Below are positions 25,847 to 35,412 of a stretch of 64,000 nt of DNA, piece by piece; the stretch's first letter is position 1; each line of letters opens with the position of its first letter. The DNA is from Streptomyces filipinensis (GTDB lineage: Bacteria; Actinomycetota; Actinomycetes; Streptomycetales; Streptomycetaceae): contig NZ_BMTD01000004.1 of assembly GCF_014649495.1 (NCBI RefSeq), positions 372,001 to 436,000 of the forward strand, in the 5' to 3' direction. The notes below the pieces were generated by a model. The model was not told the DNA's origin and ran no database searches. It was given only the letters and a program-made list of their open reading frames with translations. Both the position numbers and the translations under genes were made by a program.

Positions 25847-27253
25847 GTGAGCAAGTCGCAGTACGAGACGTTCGAGACGTGGGGGACGTACGATCCGTAC
25901 GGCCCCGGCGCCTCCGTGTACACCGCGGACACCCAGCCGTATGGGCTGTACGAGGACACCTACCGGCCCGCGTACGAGGCGCAGGCGTACTTCGTCACCG
26001 AGCCGGTGCTGCCCCGGCAGGGCGTGCGCGTGCCGCAGGCCGGGGGCGCGCCGCAGGCCCGGAGCGCGCCGGACGAGGACGGGGTGCCCGGACCCGAGGT
26101 ACCCGCCGGAGCGGGCGGCCGGGCCGCGCGCCGACGCAGGGGGCGCTGTGCCGAGCGCCCGGAGTCCGCCGTGCGCCGCCTGCTGCCGCAGGCCCTGGTC
26201 GTGGCCTTCCTCGCCGGCGGCACCACCGCGTTCGTCGCCAAGGACAAGGCGGTCGAGCTGACCGTCGAGGGCAAGCAGCGCACCCTGCACACCTTCGCCG
26301 ACGACGTCAGCGAGCTGCTCGCCGAGGAACGCGTGCCCGTGGGAGCGCACGACGTGATCGCGCCCGCCCCCGGTACGGCGCTCGCCAGCGGTGACACGGT
26401 CGCCGTGCGCTACGGGCGCCCCGTCCGGCTCACCCTGGACGGCCAGCAGCACGAGGTGTGGACGACGGCGCACACGGTGGAAGGGGCCCTGGACGAGCTG
26501 GGGGTGCGCGCGGAGGGCGCGTACCTGTCCACCTCGCGCTCCCGGAACATCGGACGCGCCGGGCTCACGCTCGACGTGCGCACCGAGCGCGCCGTCACGG
26601 TCATGGCCGACGGCCGGACCCGCACCCTGCGCACCAACGCCGCCACCGTCCGCGAGGTCATCGAGGAGGCCGGGATCGGCCTGCACGGCCAGGACATCAC
26701 CTCCGTGCCGCTCGACAGCTTTCCGCGGGACGGGCAGACGGTGACCGTGCTACGCGTCAGCGGCACCCGGGAGATCCACGACGAACAGATCCCCTTCGCG
26801 GTGGAGCGCGCCGAGGACCCCACCCTCTTCAAGGGCACCGAGGTCGTCGTCCAGGCGGGCCGGCCCGGACTGCGGCGCGACACCTACCTCCTGCGCATCG
26901 TCAACGGCGTACGGGAGAAACCGCGCCGGGAGACCTCCGAGGTGGTGCGCAAGCCGCGCAAGCAGATCGTGAAGGTGGGCACCAAGCCGCTGCCGCCCTC
27001 GGTGGCCGGCGCCGACCACCTGAACTGGCACGGGCTCGCCGCCTGCGAGTCCGGTGGCCGCCCGACCGCGGTCGACCCCTCCGGGACGTACGGGGGCCTC
27101 TACCAGTTCGACACGCGCACCTGGCACAGCCTCGGCGGCAACGGACGCCCCCAGGACGCCACGGCGGAGGAGCAGACGTTCCGCGCGAAGAAGCTGTACA
27201 CGCGGCGCGGGTCGACGCCCTGGCCGCACTGCGGGGCCAAGCTGCACGGCTGA
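25847..27253 (+). CDS. rpfB: Resuscitation-promoting factor RpfB
   Basis: 468-residue cell-wall lytic protein. A cytoplasmic Tyr/Pro-rich N-terminus (about 1-110) precedes one TM ([15 protein letters not shown]). Three DUF348 repeats (about 130-290), a G5 domain (about 300-385) and a C-terminal transglycosylase-like Rpf domain (about 390-468) follow. The Rpf domain shows [11 protein letters not shown] with the catalytic Glu, and [12 protein letters not shown]. This is exactly the RpfB layout. Rpf proteins cleave peptidoglycan to wake spores. The GTG at 25847 is the first start after the leader; upstream frame lacks support. Confidence 0.92.
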   Translation: MSKSQYETFETWGTYDPYGPGASVYTADTQPYGLYEDTYRPAYEAQAYFVTEPVLPRQGVRVPQAGGAPQARSAPDEDGVPGPEVPAGAGGRAARRRRGRCAERPESAVRRLLPQALVVAFLAGGTTAFVAKDKAVELTVEGKQRTLHTFADDVSELLAEERVPVGAHDVIAPAPGTALASGDTVAVRYGRPVRLTLDGQQHEVWTTAHTVEGALDELGVRAEGAYLSTSRSRNIGRAGLTLDVRTERAVTVMADGRTRTLRTNAATVREVIEEAGIGLHGQDITSVPLDSFPRDGQTVTVLRVSGTREIHDEQIPFAVERAEDPTLFKGTEVVVQAGRPGLRRDTYLLRIVNGVREKPRRETSEVVRKPRKQIVKVGTKPLPPSVAGADHLNWHGLAACESGGRPTAVDPSGTYGGLYQFDTRTWHSLGGNGRPQDATAEEQTFRAKKLYTRRGSTPWPHCGAKLHG

Positions 27254-27299
27254 CGCCGGGGCGCGGCGGCATCCGGCCGGCGCCCCTCCCCCGTCCAGC

Positions 27300-27335
27300 C
27301 CGCGGCGCCGGGTACCTGGCAACCCGGCGCCGCGG
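27300..27335 (+). terminator. Strong rpfB terminator overlapping ksgA promoter region
   Basis: Fourteen-base perfect stem (27300-27313 with 27322-27335) and an eight-base loop, 46 bases past the rpfB stop and only 20 bases before the ksgA GTG. The ksgA -10-like TACCCT (27343-27348) begins just after it, so the terminator insulates ksgA-ispE from rpfB. Confidence 0.8.
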
Positions 27336-27354
27336 ACCCCCGTACCCTTGTCCC

Positions 27355-28224
27355 GTGAGCAGCCCCACCCCCGACGCCCTCCTCGGCCCCGCCGACATCC
27401 GTGAGCTGGCGGCAGCGCTCGGTGTCCGTCCCACCAAGCAGCGCGGCCAGAACTTCGTGATCGACGCCAACACGGTCCGCCGCATCGTCCGCACCGCCGA
27501 GGTCCGCCCCGAGGACGTGGTCGTCGAGGTCGGCCCGGGGCTCGGCTCCCTCACGCTCGCGCTGCTGGAGACCGCCGACCGGGTCACCGCCGTCGAGATC
27601 GACGACGTCCTGGCCGCGGCGCTGCCCGCGACCATCGGCGCGCGCATGCCGGAGCGCGCCGACCGGTTCGCCCTCGTCCACTCCGACGCGATGCACGTCG
27701 CCGAGCTGCCCGGCCCGCCGCCGACGGCGCTGGTGGCGAACCTCCCCTACAACGTCGCCGTGCCCGTGCTGCTGCACATGCTCGACACCTTCCCGAGCAT
27801 CGAGCGCACCCTCGTCATGGTGCAGGCCGAGGTCGCCGACCGGCTGGCCGCCGCGCCCGGCAACAAGGTGTACGGCGTGCCGTCCGTGAAGGCCAACTGG
27901 TACGCCGAGGTCAAGCGCGCCGGAGCCATCGGCCGCAACGTCTTCTGGCCCGCGCCGAACGTCGACAGCGGTCTGGTCTCCCTCGTCCGGCGGACCGAGC
28001 CGCTGAAGACGACGGCCTCCAAGGCGGAGGTCTTCGCGGTGATCGACGCGGCCTTCGCGCAGCGCCGCAAGACGCTGCGGGCCGCGCTCGCCGGCTGGGC
28101 CGGTTCGGCGGCGGCCGCGGAGGCCGCCCTGGTCGCGGCCGGGGTCTCGCCGCAGGCGCGCGGGGAGTCGCTGACGGTGGAGGAGTTCGCGCGGATCGCC
28201 GAACACAAGGAGAGCGGCACGTGA
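27355..28224 (+). CDS. rsmA: 16S rRNA dimethyladenosine transferase
   Basis: 289-residue RsmA/KsgA methyltransferase that dimethylates A1518 and A1519 of 16S rRNA. It has [10 protein letters not shown] at the start of the fold, SAM motif [12 protein letters not shown] and catalytic NLPYN ([10 protein letters not shown]). GTG 27355 is chosen; TACCCT ends six bases upstream, suggesting a leaderless message. The stop overlaps the ispE GTG by four bases. The rpfB-ksgA-ispE order is shared with M. tuberculosis. Confidence 0.93.
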   Translation: MSSPTPDALLGPADIRELAAALGVRPTKQRGQNFVIDANTVRRIVRTAEVRPEDVVVEVGPGLGSLTLALLETADRVTAVEIDDVLAAALPATIGARMPERADRFALVHSDAMHVAELPGPPPTALVANLPYNVAVPVLLHMLDTFPSIERTLVMVQAEVADRLAAAPGNKVYGVPSVKANWYAEVKRAGAIGRNVFWPAPNVDSGLVSLVRRTEPLKTTASKAEVFAVIDAAFAQRRKTLRAALAGWAGSAAAAEAALVAAGVSPQARGESLTVEEFARIAEHKESGT

Positions 28225-29114
28225 GCGTCACGGTACGGGTACCGGCCAAGGTCAACGTCCAGCTCGCGGTGGGCGCCGCCCGCGCGGACGGCTTCCACGA
28301 CCTCGCCAACGTCTTCCTCGCCGTCGGCCTCCACGACGAGGTGACGGTGACCCCCGCGGACGAGCTCCGGATCACCTGCGAGGGCCCGGACGCCGACCAG
28401 GTCCCCCTCGACCGCACCAACCTCGCCGCGCGCGCCGCGCTCGCGCTCGCCGCGCGCCGGGGCATCGAACCGAACGTCCACATCCACATCGCCAAGGACA
28501 TCCCGGTCGCCGGCGGCATGGCGGGCGGCAGTGCGGACGGCGCGGGCGCGCTGCTCGCCTGCAACACGCTGTGGGGCACGGGCGCATCCCGCGCCGAGCT
28601 GCTCGCGATCTGCGCCGAGCTGGGCAGCGATGTGCCGTTCAGCCTGGTCGGGGGCGCGGCTCTCGGCGTCGGACGGGGGGAGCAGCTGACCGTCCTGGAG
28701 GTCGGCGGCACCTTCCACTGGGTGTTCGCGATGGCCGGGCGGGGGCTGTCCACCCCGGCGGTCTTCCGCGAGTTCGACCGGCTCGCCCAGGGGCAGGACA
28801 TCCCGGAGCCGGTGGCTTCGGCGGAGCTGCTGGAGGCGCTGGCGAAGGGGGACGCGGAGGCGCTGGCCGCGGCCGTCTCCAACGACCTTCAGCCGGCGGC
28901 GCTGTCCCTGTTCCCGGAGCTGGCGGACACGCTGGAGGCGGGGCGCGGGGCGAGCGCGCTCGCCGCGCTGGTGTCCGGATCGGGACCGACCACGGCGTTC
29001 CTCGTGCGGGATGCCGAGGCGGCGGAGAAGGTGGCGGCTGCCCTGCGGGCGTCCGGGACGTGCGGGGCGGTGCGGACGGCGGCGGGGCCGGTGGCGGGGG
29101 CGACGGTCCTCTAG
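28221..29114 (+). CDS. ispE: 4-diphosphocytidyl-2-C-methyl-D-erythritol kinase
   Basis: 297-residue GHMP kinase of the MEP isoprenoid pathway; it phosphorylates CDP-methylerythritol. Visible are [14 protein letters not shown] (substrate part), the ATP loop [18 protein letters not shown], and the C-terminal [11 protein letters not shown] motif. The GTG overlaps the ksgA stop (GTGA), so the two are coupled. Downstream the strand changes and a decayed Uma2 gene lies five bases past the stop. Confidence 0.93.
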   Translation: MSVTVRVPAKVNVQLAVGAARADGFHDLANVFLAVGLHDEVTVTPADELRITCEGPDADQVPLDRTNLAARAALALAARRGIEPNVHIHIAKDIPVAGGMAGGSADGAGALLACNTLWGTGASRAELLAICAELGSDVPFSLVGGAALGVGRGEQLTVLEVGGTFHWVFAMAGRGLSTPAVFREFDRLAQGQDIPEPVASAELLEALAKGDAEALAAAVSNDLQPAALSLFPELADTLEAGRGASALAALVSGSGPTTAFLVRDAEAAEKVAAALRASGTCGAVRTAAGPVAGATVL

Positions 29115-29118
29115 GACT

Positions 29119-29290
29119 TCAGAGTTCGTCGATCGCCGTCAGGCCGATGTCGATGGGGTACGGCTTGTCGACCTTGATGCGGTCCCGGTGCATGCCGGTG
29201 TGGATGTATGCCATTGCGGTCGTCCACGGTGTAGCCGTCCTGGGGCGGCACCGGCCACTGGACGCGGTGCTCTGCGGACTCGGCGGTCAT
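29119..29290 (-). pseudogene. Uma2 family nuclease remnant with internal deletion
   Basis: The first 24 codons from ATG 29290 read MTAESAEHRVQWPVPPQDGY then TVDD, the typical start of Streptomyces Uma2 (DUF820, PD-(D/E)XK) nucleases, with GGGAGG upstream. Another frame then reads IHTGMHRDRIKVDKPYPIDI up to TGA at 29119-29121, which is the typical Uma2 C-terminus. The roughly 130-residue catalytic core is missing and the two ends are out of frame. This is the scar of an internal deletion, so no active enzyme is possible. Family recognition of these short ends is from memory. Confidence 0.75.
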
Positions 29291-29448
29291 GGTTCCTCCC
29301 ATGGACGGGATCCTGCTGCCTGCCCTCCACCGCAGCGGGCCGTTTCCCGATCGCGTCATCACAGAGAGTGACCGCCCCCTCGCGCCCCGCCCTCACCCTC
29401 GCAGGCCCTACGCTAGAAGGCTGACCGACCCCCGCACGCAGGAGTGAA

Positions 29449-31257
29449 ATGGCCGTCAACCTGGTCAATGTCGAGAACGTCAGCAAGGTGTACGGCACCC
29501 GTGCCCTGCTGGACGGCGTCTCGCTCGGCGTGTCGGAAGGGGACCGGATCGGGGTCGTCGGACGCAACGGCGACGGCAAGACCACCCTCATCCGGATGCT
29601 CGCCAAGCTGGAGGAGGCCGACACCGGACGGGTCACCCACTCCGGCGGGCTGCGGCTCGGCGTGCTCACCCAGCACGACTCCCTCGACCCCGCCGCCACC
29701 GTCCGCCACGAGGTGATCGGTGACATGGCCGACCACGAGTGGGCGGGCAACGCCAAGGTCAGGGACGTGCTGACCGGACTGTTCGGCGGGTTGGACCTGC
29801 CGGGCTTCCCGAAGGGGCTGGACACCGTCATCGGACCGCTCTCCGGTGGTGAGCGGCGCCGGATCGCGCTGGCCAAGCTGCTCATCGAGGAGCAGGACCT
29901 GCTCGTCCTGGACGAGCCCACCAACCACCTCGACGTCGAGGGCATCGCCTGGCTCGCGAAGCACCTGCAGAACCGGCGCTCGGCGCTGGTCTGCGTGACC
30001 CACGACCGGTGGTTCCTGGACCAGGTCTGCACCCGCATGTGGGACGTGCAGCGGGGCGACGTGTACGAGTACGAGGGCGGCTACTCCGACTACGTCTTCG
30101 CGCGCGCCGAGCGCGAGCGGATCGCGGCCACCGAGGAGGCCAAGCGGCAGAACCTGATCCGCAAGGAGCTGGCCTGGCTGCGGCGCGGCGCCCCCGCCCG
30201 TACGTCCAAGCCGCGCTTCCGGGTCGAGGCCGCCAACGAGCTGATCGCGGACGTGCCGCCGCCCCGGGACAGCAGCGAGCTGATGAAGTTCGCCTCCTCG
30301 CGGCTCGGCAAGACGGTCTTCGACCTGGAAGACATCACCGTGCAGGCCGGGCCCAAGGTGCTGCTCAAGCACGTCACCTGGCAGCTGGGACCCGGCGACC
30401 GGATCGGCCTCGTCGGCGTGAACGGCGCCGGCAAGACCTCCCTGCTGCGGGCCATGGCCGCGGCGGCGCGCACGGAGGGTGAGGAGCAGCCGGCCGGTGG
30501 GCGCATCGCCGTCGGCAGGACCGTCAAGCTCGCCTACCTCTCCCAGGAGGTCGCCGAGCTGAACCCGAACACGCGGGTCCTGGAAGCCGTCCAGCAGGTC
30601 CGCGAGCGCGTCGACCTCGGCAAGGGACGTGAGATGACCGCCGGGCAGCTGTGCGAGACGTTCGGCTTCAGCAAGGAGAAGCAGTGGACGCCGGTCGGCG
30701 ACCTGTCGGGTGGTGAGCGCCGGCGCCTGCAGCTGCTGCGCCTGCTCATGGACGAGCCCAACGTCCTCTTCCTGGACGAGCCCACCAACGACCTCGACAT
30801 CGAGACCCTCACCCAGCTGGAGGACGTCCTCGACGGCTGGCCCGGCTCGATGGTCGTCATCTCCCACGACCGGTTCTTCCTCGAGCGCACGACGGACCGG
30901 GTCTTCGCCCTCCTCGGCGACGGCACCCTGCGGATGCTGCCGCGGGGCATCGACGAGTACCTGGAACGGCGGCAGCGGATGGAGGAGGCGGTCGCCGCCC
31001 AGGCCGCCGCCGCGGCGCCCAAGCCGGCCGTGCAGGAGAAGAGCGCCGCCGACCAGCGTGCCGCCAAGAAGGAACTCCAGAAGATCGAGCGCCAGTTGGA
31101 CCGGATCTCCGAGAAGGAGACCAGGCTGCACGCCCAGATCGCCGAGAACGCCACCGACTTCGGGAAGGTCGCCGACCTGGACGCCCAGTTGCGCGACCTC
31201 GCCGGTGAGCGCGAGGAACTGGAGATGCGCTGGCTGGAGTTGGCGGAGGACGCGTAG
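29449..31257 (+). CDS. ABC-F family ATPase (Uup-like)
   Basis: 602-residue soluble protein with two ABC domains. The first has Walker A GRNGDGKTT, signature LSGGERRR and LVLDEPTNHLD. The second has GVNGAGKTS, LSGGERRRLQ and FLDEPTNDLD. They are joined by an Arg-rich linker and followed by a C-terminal coiled coil (about 525-602, Uup type). No TMs. ABC-F proteins act on ribosomes, in translation or antibiotic protection. An ammonium of this context (next to ispE) suggests housekeeping rather than resistance. ATG has AGGAG four bases upstream. Confidence 0.9.
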   Translation: MAVNLVNVENVSKVYGTRALLDGVSLGVSEGDRIGVVGRNGDGKTTLIRMLAKLEEADTGRVTHSGGLRLGVLTQHDSLDPAATVRHEVIGDMADHEWAGNAKVRDVLTGLFGGLDLPGFPKGLDTVIGPLSGGERRRIALAKLLIEEQDLLVLDEPTNHLDVEGIAWLAKHLQNRRSALVCVTHDRWFLDQVCTRMWDVQRGDVYEYEGGYSDYVFARAERERIAATEEAKRQNLIRKELAWLRRGAPARTSKPRFRVEAANELIADVPPPRDSSELMKFASSRLGKTVFDLEDITVQAGPKVLLKHVTWQLGPGDRIGLVGVNGAGKTSLLRAMAAAARTEGEEQPAGGRIAVGRTVKLAYLSQEVAELNPNTRVLEAVQQVRERVDLGKGREMTAGQLCETFGFSKEKQWTPVGDLSGGERRRLQLLRLLMDEPNVLFLDEPTNDLDIETLTQLEDVLDGWPGSMVVISHDRFFLERTTDRVFALLGDGTLRMLPRGIDEYLERRQRMEEAVAAQAAAAAPKPAVQEKSAADQRAAKKELQKIERQLDRISEKETRLHAQIAENATDFGKVADLDAQLRDLAGEREELEMRWLELAEDA

Positions 31258-31282
31258 CGCACCCGCGGTGGGCAGGCGTCCG

Positions 31283-31309
31283 GCGCGCGGCTGAAATCAA
31301 GCCGCGCGC
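31283..31309 (+). terminator. Hairpin after ABC-F gene
   Basis: Ten-base perfect stem GCGCGCGGCT/AGCCGCGCGC with a seven-base GAAATCA loop, 26 bases past the ABC-F stop. The rest of the 270-base gap holds a less GC-rich promoter-like region before 31528, with TAAAAAT at about 31494-31500. Confidence 0.7.
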
Positions 31310-31527
31310 GGCGCTGTTGCGTGCGCCGCGTGAAGGGGGCGTGAAGGCGCGTAACGGCGACATCACGGCCAGGTCGTCCCTTGGGAACAGCGGCGGATCC
31401 GAGCCCCTGTGCTGTCGGTACCGAGTGATAGAAAGGGCCGTCTGAGAACTGTCTGAGTAACGACCCAGGGTCTGTCAAGAACCTCAGGGCGTGGCTAAAA
31501 ATCAGTGAACGAGGGGGAAGAGCGCTG

Positions 31528-33321
31528 ATGACCCAGCCGCCCAACCAGCCGCCGCAGGGCGGTTTCGGAGCGCCGCAGGGCCAGCCGCCGCAGGGTGGCG
31601 GCTTCGGAGCCCCGCAACCGCCACCGGCCCCGGGCGGTTTCGGCGCCCCCCAGGGAACTCCGGGCGCCCCGGGTATGCCTCCCCCGCCGCCGGCCCAGCC
31701 CCCGGCCGCACCGCCGCAGCCGCCCCAGCCCGGCTACGGCTACCCCCAGCAGCCGGGGCCGTACGGCGCACCGGCCGCGCCCGGCACCCCCGGGCCCTAC
31801 GGCTACCCGCAGCAACCGGGCCCCTACGGGGCGGCGCCCCAGCCCGGGTTCGGCCACCCGCAGCAGCCGACGTACCCGGGCGCGCCCGGTGCCGCGCCCG
31901 GCGGGCAGCCCCGGCGCAGGACGGCGCTGATCATCGGTGCCGCGGTGGCCGCGCTGCTGGTCGTCGGCGGCACGGTGTACGCGGTCACGAGCGGCGACGA
32001 CGGCGGAAAGAAGAAGCCCGTCGCCCAGCAGAGCGACGACCCCAAGCACTCCGCCTCCGCGTCCGCCTCGCCGAGCGCGTCGAGCGGCGGCGGTGACGAC
32101 CCGGAGGACCTCAACGCGGGCCGCAAGGCCGGTGAGGCGAAGGTGCTCTGGTACGAGTCGGCACCGGACGCGCCCCGTTCCGGCGCCGACGCCCCCGGCA
32201 TGTGGATCACCGGCAAGACGGTGGTGAAGGCGGCGTACAAGCAGGTCTTCTCCTACGGCGTAGGCGACGGCAAGCCCGCCTGGAGCCCGATCACCCTGCC
32301 GCAGAAGATCTGCGCGGTCACCCCGCGGCAGTCGGACGACGGCAAGGTCGTCGTGGCGTACATGAGCGGCGCCGACGACAAGGCCGTGTGCAACCAGCTG
32401 CAGCAGATCGACCTGGACACCGGCGAGAAGGGCTGGAGCGGCAAGGTCGACCGCCGCGGGGCGTTCGACATCCAGGTCGAGATCAACCTGTCCGTCAGCG
32501 GCAGGACGCTGATGGTGGGCCGCGTGGGGTCGGGCACGGCGTACGACATCGACAGCGGCAAGAAGCTGTACAGGAAGGGGCAGTACGGCGCCTCCTGCGG
32601 TCCGTACGCGTACGCGGGTGGCGCCGGCCGGCTGATCCAGGCGTCCTCCTGCGCCGCGTTCGAGCCGAACGAGCACGACGAGATCCAGGAACTGGACCCG
32701 GCCACCGGCAAGGTCAAGTGGTCCCAGCCGGTCAAGAAGGGCTGGGAGGTGACCAAGGTGTACTCCCTGGACCCGCTCGTGGTGTACCTGACCAACTCGG
32801 ACAAGAAGGCCTGGAACATCACGACGTTCACCAACGACGGCAAGTTCCGCTCCGAGGTGAAGGTCGACGAGAAGTTCGCCCCCCGCTGCGGCTTCCTCGA
32901 CCGGGACCTGCAGAGCTGCCAGGGCGTCACGGCCGACGCCGACACGCTGTACCTGCCGACGGACAGCACCAGTTCCGCCAACGAGATCGTCGCGATCAGC
33001 CTGGCCGACGGCAAGGCGCGGTGGCGGGCCAAGTCCCCGGCCGACGAGCCGATGTACCCGATGAAGGCCGAGGGCGGCAAGCTCGTCGCCTACGTGCAGC
33101 CGTCGTACGACACGGGCGGCCAGGTGGTCTCGATCCCGGTCGCCGGCTCCTCCCACCGGACCACCAAGCTGTTGCAGAACCCGCAGGGCACGGCCGAGAT
33201 CGAGAGCACCTTCTACGACGGTGTCGTGGACTGGGCCGACGGCCGGTTCTTCATCTCCGCCGGCCGGCTGAACGGCAGCGACGAGTCGAAGGAGAAGCTG
33301 ATCATGGCCTTCGGCAACTGA
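31528..33321 (+). CDS. PQQ-like beta-propeller membrane protein, copy 1
   Basis: 597-residue protein. The N-terminal 125 residues are Pro/Gly/Gln-rich with GYGYPQQPG-type repeats, a cytoplasmic disordered tail. A single TM (LIIGAAVAALLVVGGTVYAV) and a Ser-rich linker follow. The remaining 400 or so residues form a PQQ/quinoprotein-like propeller outside the membrane (blades such as IVAISLADGKARW and EIQELDPATGKVKW). No kinase domain is present, unlike related Ser/Thr kinases. It lies just upstream of a paralogue. Binding partner unknown; sensing or scaffold at the envelope is inference. Confidence 0.8.
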   Translation: MTQPPNQPPQGGFGAPQGQPPQGGGFGAPQPPPAPGGFGAPQGTPGAPGMPPPPPAQPPAAPPQPPQPGYGYPQQPGPYGAPAAPGTPGPYGYPQQPGPYGAAPQPGFGHPQQPTYPGAPGAAPGGQPRRRTALIIGAAVAALLVVGGTVYAVTSGDDGGKKKPVAQQSDDPKHSASASASPSASSGGGDDPEDLNAGRKAGEAKVLWYESAPDAPRSGADAPGMWITGKTVVKAAYKQVFSYGVGDGKPAWSPITLPQKICAVTPRQSDDGKVVVAYMSGADDKAVCNQLQQIDLDTGEKGWSGKVDRRGAFDIQVEINLSVSGRTLMVGRVGSGTAYDIDSGKKLYRKGQYGASCGPYAYAGGAGRLIQASSCAAFEPNEHDEIQELDPATGKVKWSQPVKKGWEVTKVYSLDPLVVYLTNSDKKAWNITTFTNDGKFRSEVKVDEKFAPRCGFLDRDLQSCQGVTADADTLYLPTDSTSSANEIVAISLADGKARWRAKSPADEPMYPMKAEGGKLVAYVQPSYDTGGQVVSIPVAGSSHRTTKLLQNPQGTAEIESTFYDGVVDWADGRFFISAGRLNGSDESKEKLIMAFGN

Positions 33322-33415
33322 GCCGCCGTCCCGGCTTCCTCCCCGTCCGTACCAAGCCTGTTCCGCCGTCCCTTTCGCCGAACGGCTCTCCGAGCCCCAC
33401 CGAGGTACCCGTCCC

Positions 33416-35182
33416 ATGACCCAGCCGCCCCCTCCGCCGCCGAACCAGCCCCCGCAGCAGGGCGGCTTCGGCCCTCCGACCCCACCGCAGCAGCCCCCGC
33501 AGCCGCCTCAGCCGCAGCCCGGCTACGGGTACCCGCAGCCCGCTCAGCCGCAGCCCGGCTACGGCTACCCGCAGCCCGCTCCGGCCCCGCAGCCGCCCCA
33601 GCCGCCCCAGTCCGGTTACGGCTACCCCGGCCCGCAGCAGAACCCGTACGGCCAGCAGCCCCCGGCCTACGGCCACCCGCAGAACCCGTACGGGCAGCCC
33701 ACGCAGCCGGGTTACGGCTACCCGGGCCAGCCGCCGACCGTGCCGATGCAGCCGCAGCCGGGGCAGAGCGGCGGCGGACGGAACAACTCGGTGCTGCTCA
33801 TCGTCGTCGCCGCCGTCGTCGCCATCGCGCTGATCGTCGCCGGCGGCATCTGGTACGCCAGCTCCTCCGGGGACGACGGCAAGAGCCACAACACCGCCTC
33901 GTCCAGCGGCGGCACCGGCGGCAAGACCGGCAGCGGCGGCAAGGAGAAGGTGCCGGCCGACCCCGCGGGCAAGGTCCTCTTCGAGGTGCCCATGCCCCAC
34001 GCGAACGACCTGATCAGCACGATCGGTTCGTGGCTGACCGACAAGGTGTACGCCAAGAGCGGCGTCAACGAGATCGTCGGCTACGACCCGGCCAAGGGCA
34101 CCAAGCTGTGGACGATCAAGCTGCCCGGCCCGCTCTGCGCGGCGAGCAAGCACGTCACCGACGACGACAAGACCGCGATCACCTACCAGCCGAGGCCGGA
34201 CACGAAGACGTCCATCGGCGGGTGCACCCAGATCGCCGCGATCGACCTCGACGCGGGGACGAAACTGTGGACGAAGACGGTCAAGTCCGGTGACTACCCG
34301 GTCGACTACGAGAACGTGACGGTCGCTCAGCGCACCGTCGCGCTGGGCGACTCCGAAGGCGGCGCCGCCTTCGACCTCGACTCCGGCAAGCCGCTGTGGC
34401 TGCCGAAGCCGGGCGACGACTGCTACGACGCGGGGTACGGCGGCGGCGCCAAGCTGGTCGCGGTGCGCCACTGCGGAGACATCGACAACGAGCGGGTGTC
34501 CATCCAGACCATCGACCCGAAGACCGGGAAGGTGCTCTCCGAGTACAAGATGGACCCGGGCATCGAGGACGCCTCCGTCGTCTCCACCGAGCCGCTGGTG
34601 GTGGCCGCCGAGGTGGGAGACGAAAGCGACGCCCTGGACTACTTCTCCATCGACAACAAGACCGGCAAGCTGCTCGCCCACATCTCCGCGCCGGACAACA
34701 CCTACGGCGGCAAGTGCGACGGCAGCACCCGTATCGAGGACTGCCACCAGATCGTCGTCGGCAACGGCAAGCTGTACCTGCCGACCGCGGAGCACGACGG
34801 CACCGGCGAGTTCAGCAGGACCAACGAGATCGTCTCGTTCGACCTGCACACCGGCAAGCCGACCGGCCAGCGTGCCGAGGCCGGGGACGGCTACACGCTC
34901 TCGCCGCTGCGCATGGACGGCGGCAACCTGATCGCCTACAACGAACCGCCGTACGACAAGGGCGGCCAGGTCGTCAGCATCGACGGCGGGACCTTCAAGT
35001 CGACCAAGCTGCTGGAGAACCCCTCCACGCGGAGCGTGCACGACGTGGAGATCGACATGCTGCCGGAGTTCGCGGAGCTCCTCTTCGCCAACGGCCGCCT
35101 GTACATGTCGGAGGTCCACGCCCGCAAGGCGTCCTCCTCGTACGGCAAGGACCTGGCGGTGGCGTTCGGCACGGGCGGCTGA
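33416..35182 (+). CDS. PQQ-like beta-propeller membrane protein, copy 2
   Basis: 588-residue paralogue of the preceding protein with the same plan. A Pro/Gln-rich tail has GYGYPQPA repeats, the TM reads VLLIVVAAVVAIALIVAGGI, a Ser/Gly linker follows, then a PQQ-like propeller (IVGYDPAKGTKLW, QIAAIDLDAGTKLW). Both end with a similar SYGKDLAVAFG/KLIMAFGN segment. It begins 94 bases after copy 1 on the same strand, so tandem duplication and co-expression are likely. No Shine-Dalgarno is obvious before the ATG. Confidence 0.8.
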   Translation: MTQPPPPPPNQPPQQGGFGPPTPPQQPPQPPQPQPGYGYPQPAQPQPGYGYPQPAPAPQPPQPPQSGYGYPGPQQNPYGQQPPAYGHPQNPYGQPTQPGYGYPGQPPTVPMQPQPGQSGGGRNNSVLLIVVAAVVAIALIVAGGIWYASSSGDDGKSHNTASSSGGTGGKTGSGGKEKVPADPAGKVLFEVPMPHANDLISTIGSWLTDKVYAKSGVNEIVGYDPAKGTKLWTIKLPGPLCAASKHVTDDDKTAITYQPRPDTKTSIGGCTQIAAIDLDAGTKLWTKTVKSGDYPVDYENVTVAQRTVALGDSEGGAAFDLDSGKPLWLPKPGDDCYDAGYGGGAKLVAVRHCGDIDNERVSIQTIDPKTGKVLSEYKMDPGIEDASVVSTEPLVVAAEVGDESDALDYFSIDNKTGKLLAHISAPDNTYGGKCDGSTRIEDCHQIVVGNGKLYLPTAEHDGTGEFSRTNEIVSFDLHTGKPTGQRAEAGDGYTLSPLRMDGGNLIAYNEPPYDKGGQVVSIDGGTFKSTKLLENPSTRSVHDVEIDMLPEFAELLFANGRLYMSEVHARKASSSYGKDLAVAFGTGG

Positions 35183-35231
35183 CGGCCTCGCCGACCTCAT
35201 GACGAGTCTCGCCCGAATGGGTGACTTACCA

Positions 35232-35268
35232 AGAAGTGCCCCGGATTTCATCGATCCGGGGCACTTCT
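35232..35268 (+). terminator. Strong terminator after PQQ-like pair
   Basis: Perfect 15-base stem (35232-35246 with 35254-35268) and seven-base loop, 49 bases past the copy 2 stop. The longest perfect simple hairpin in this part of the window. Confidence 0.85.
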
Positions 35269-35412
35269 CATCAAGAGGGGCAGCGCGACGTCGAACAAGC
35301 GTGTAGCTTCCGGGGGCATATGGAGGGCGGAGGTGCCGGGGGGCCCTCTGTCCTTGCGGACCGGTGGGCGTCCATAGTGGGGCATCCATGGGGGGGACTG
35401 GGGGGTTGCTCT

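Noticed and set aside
29449..31257. ABC-F gene as an antibiotic-resistance determinant
   Set aside because: Uup-like C-terminal coiled coil and housekeeping neighbourhood; no biosynthetic cluster or inducible leader is seen.
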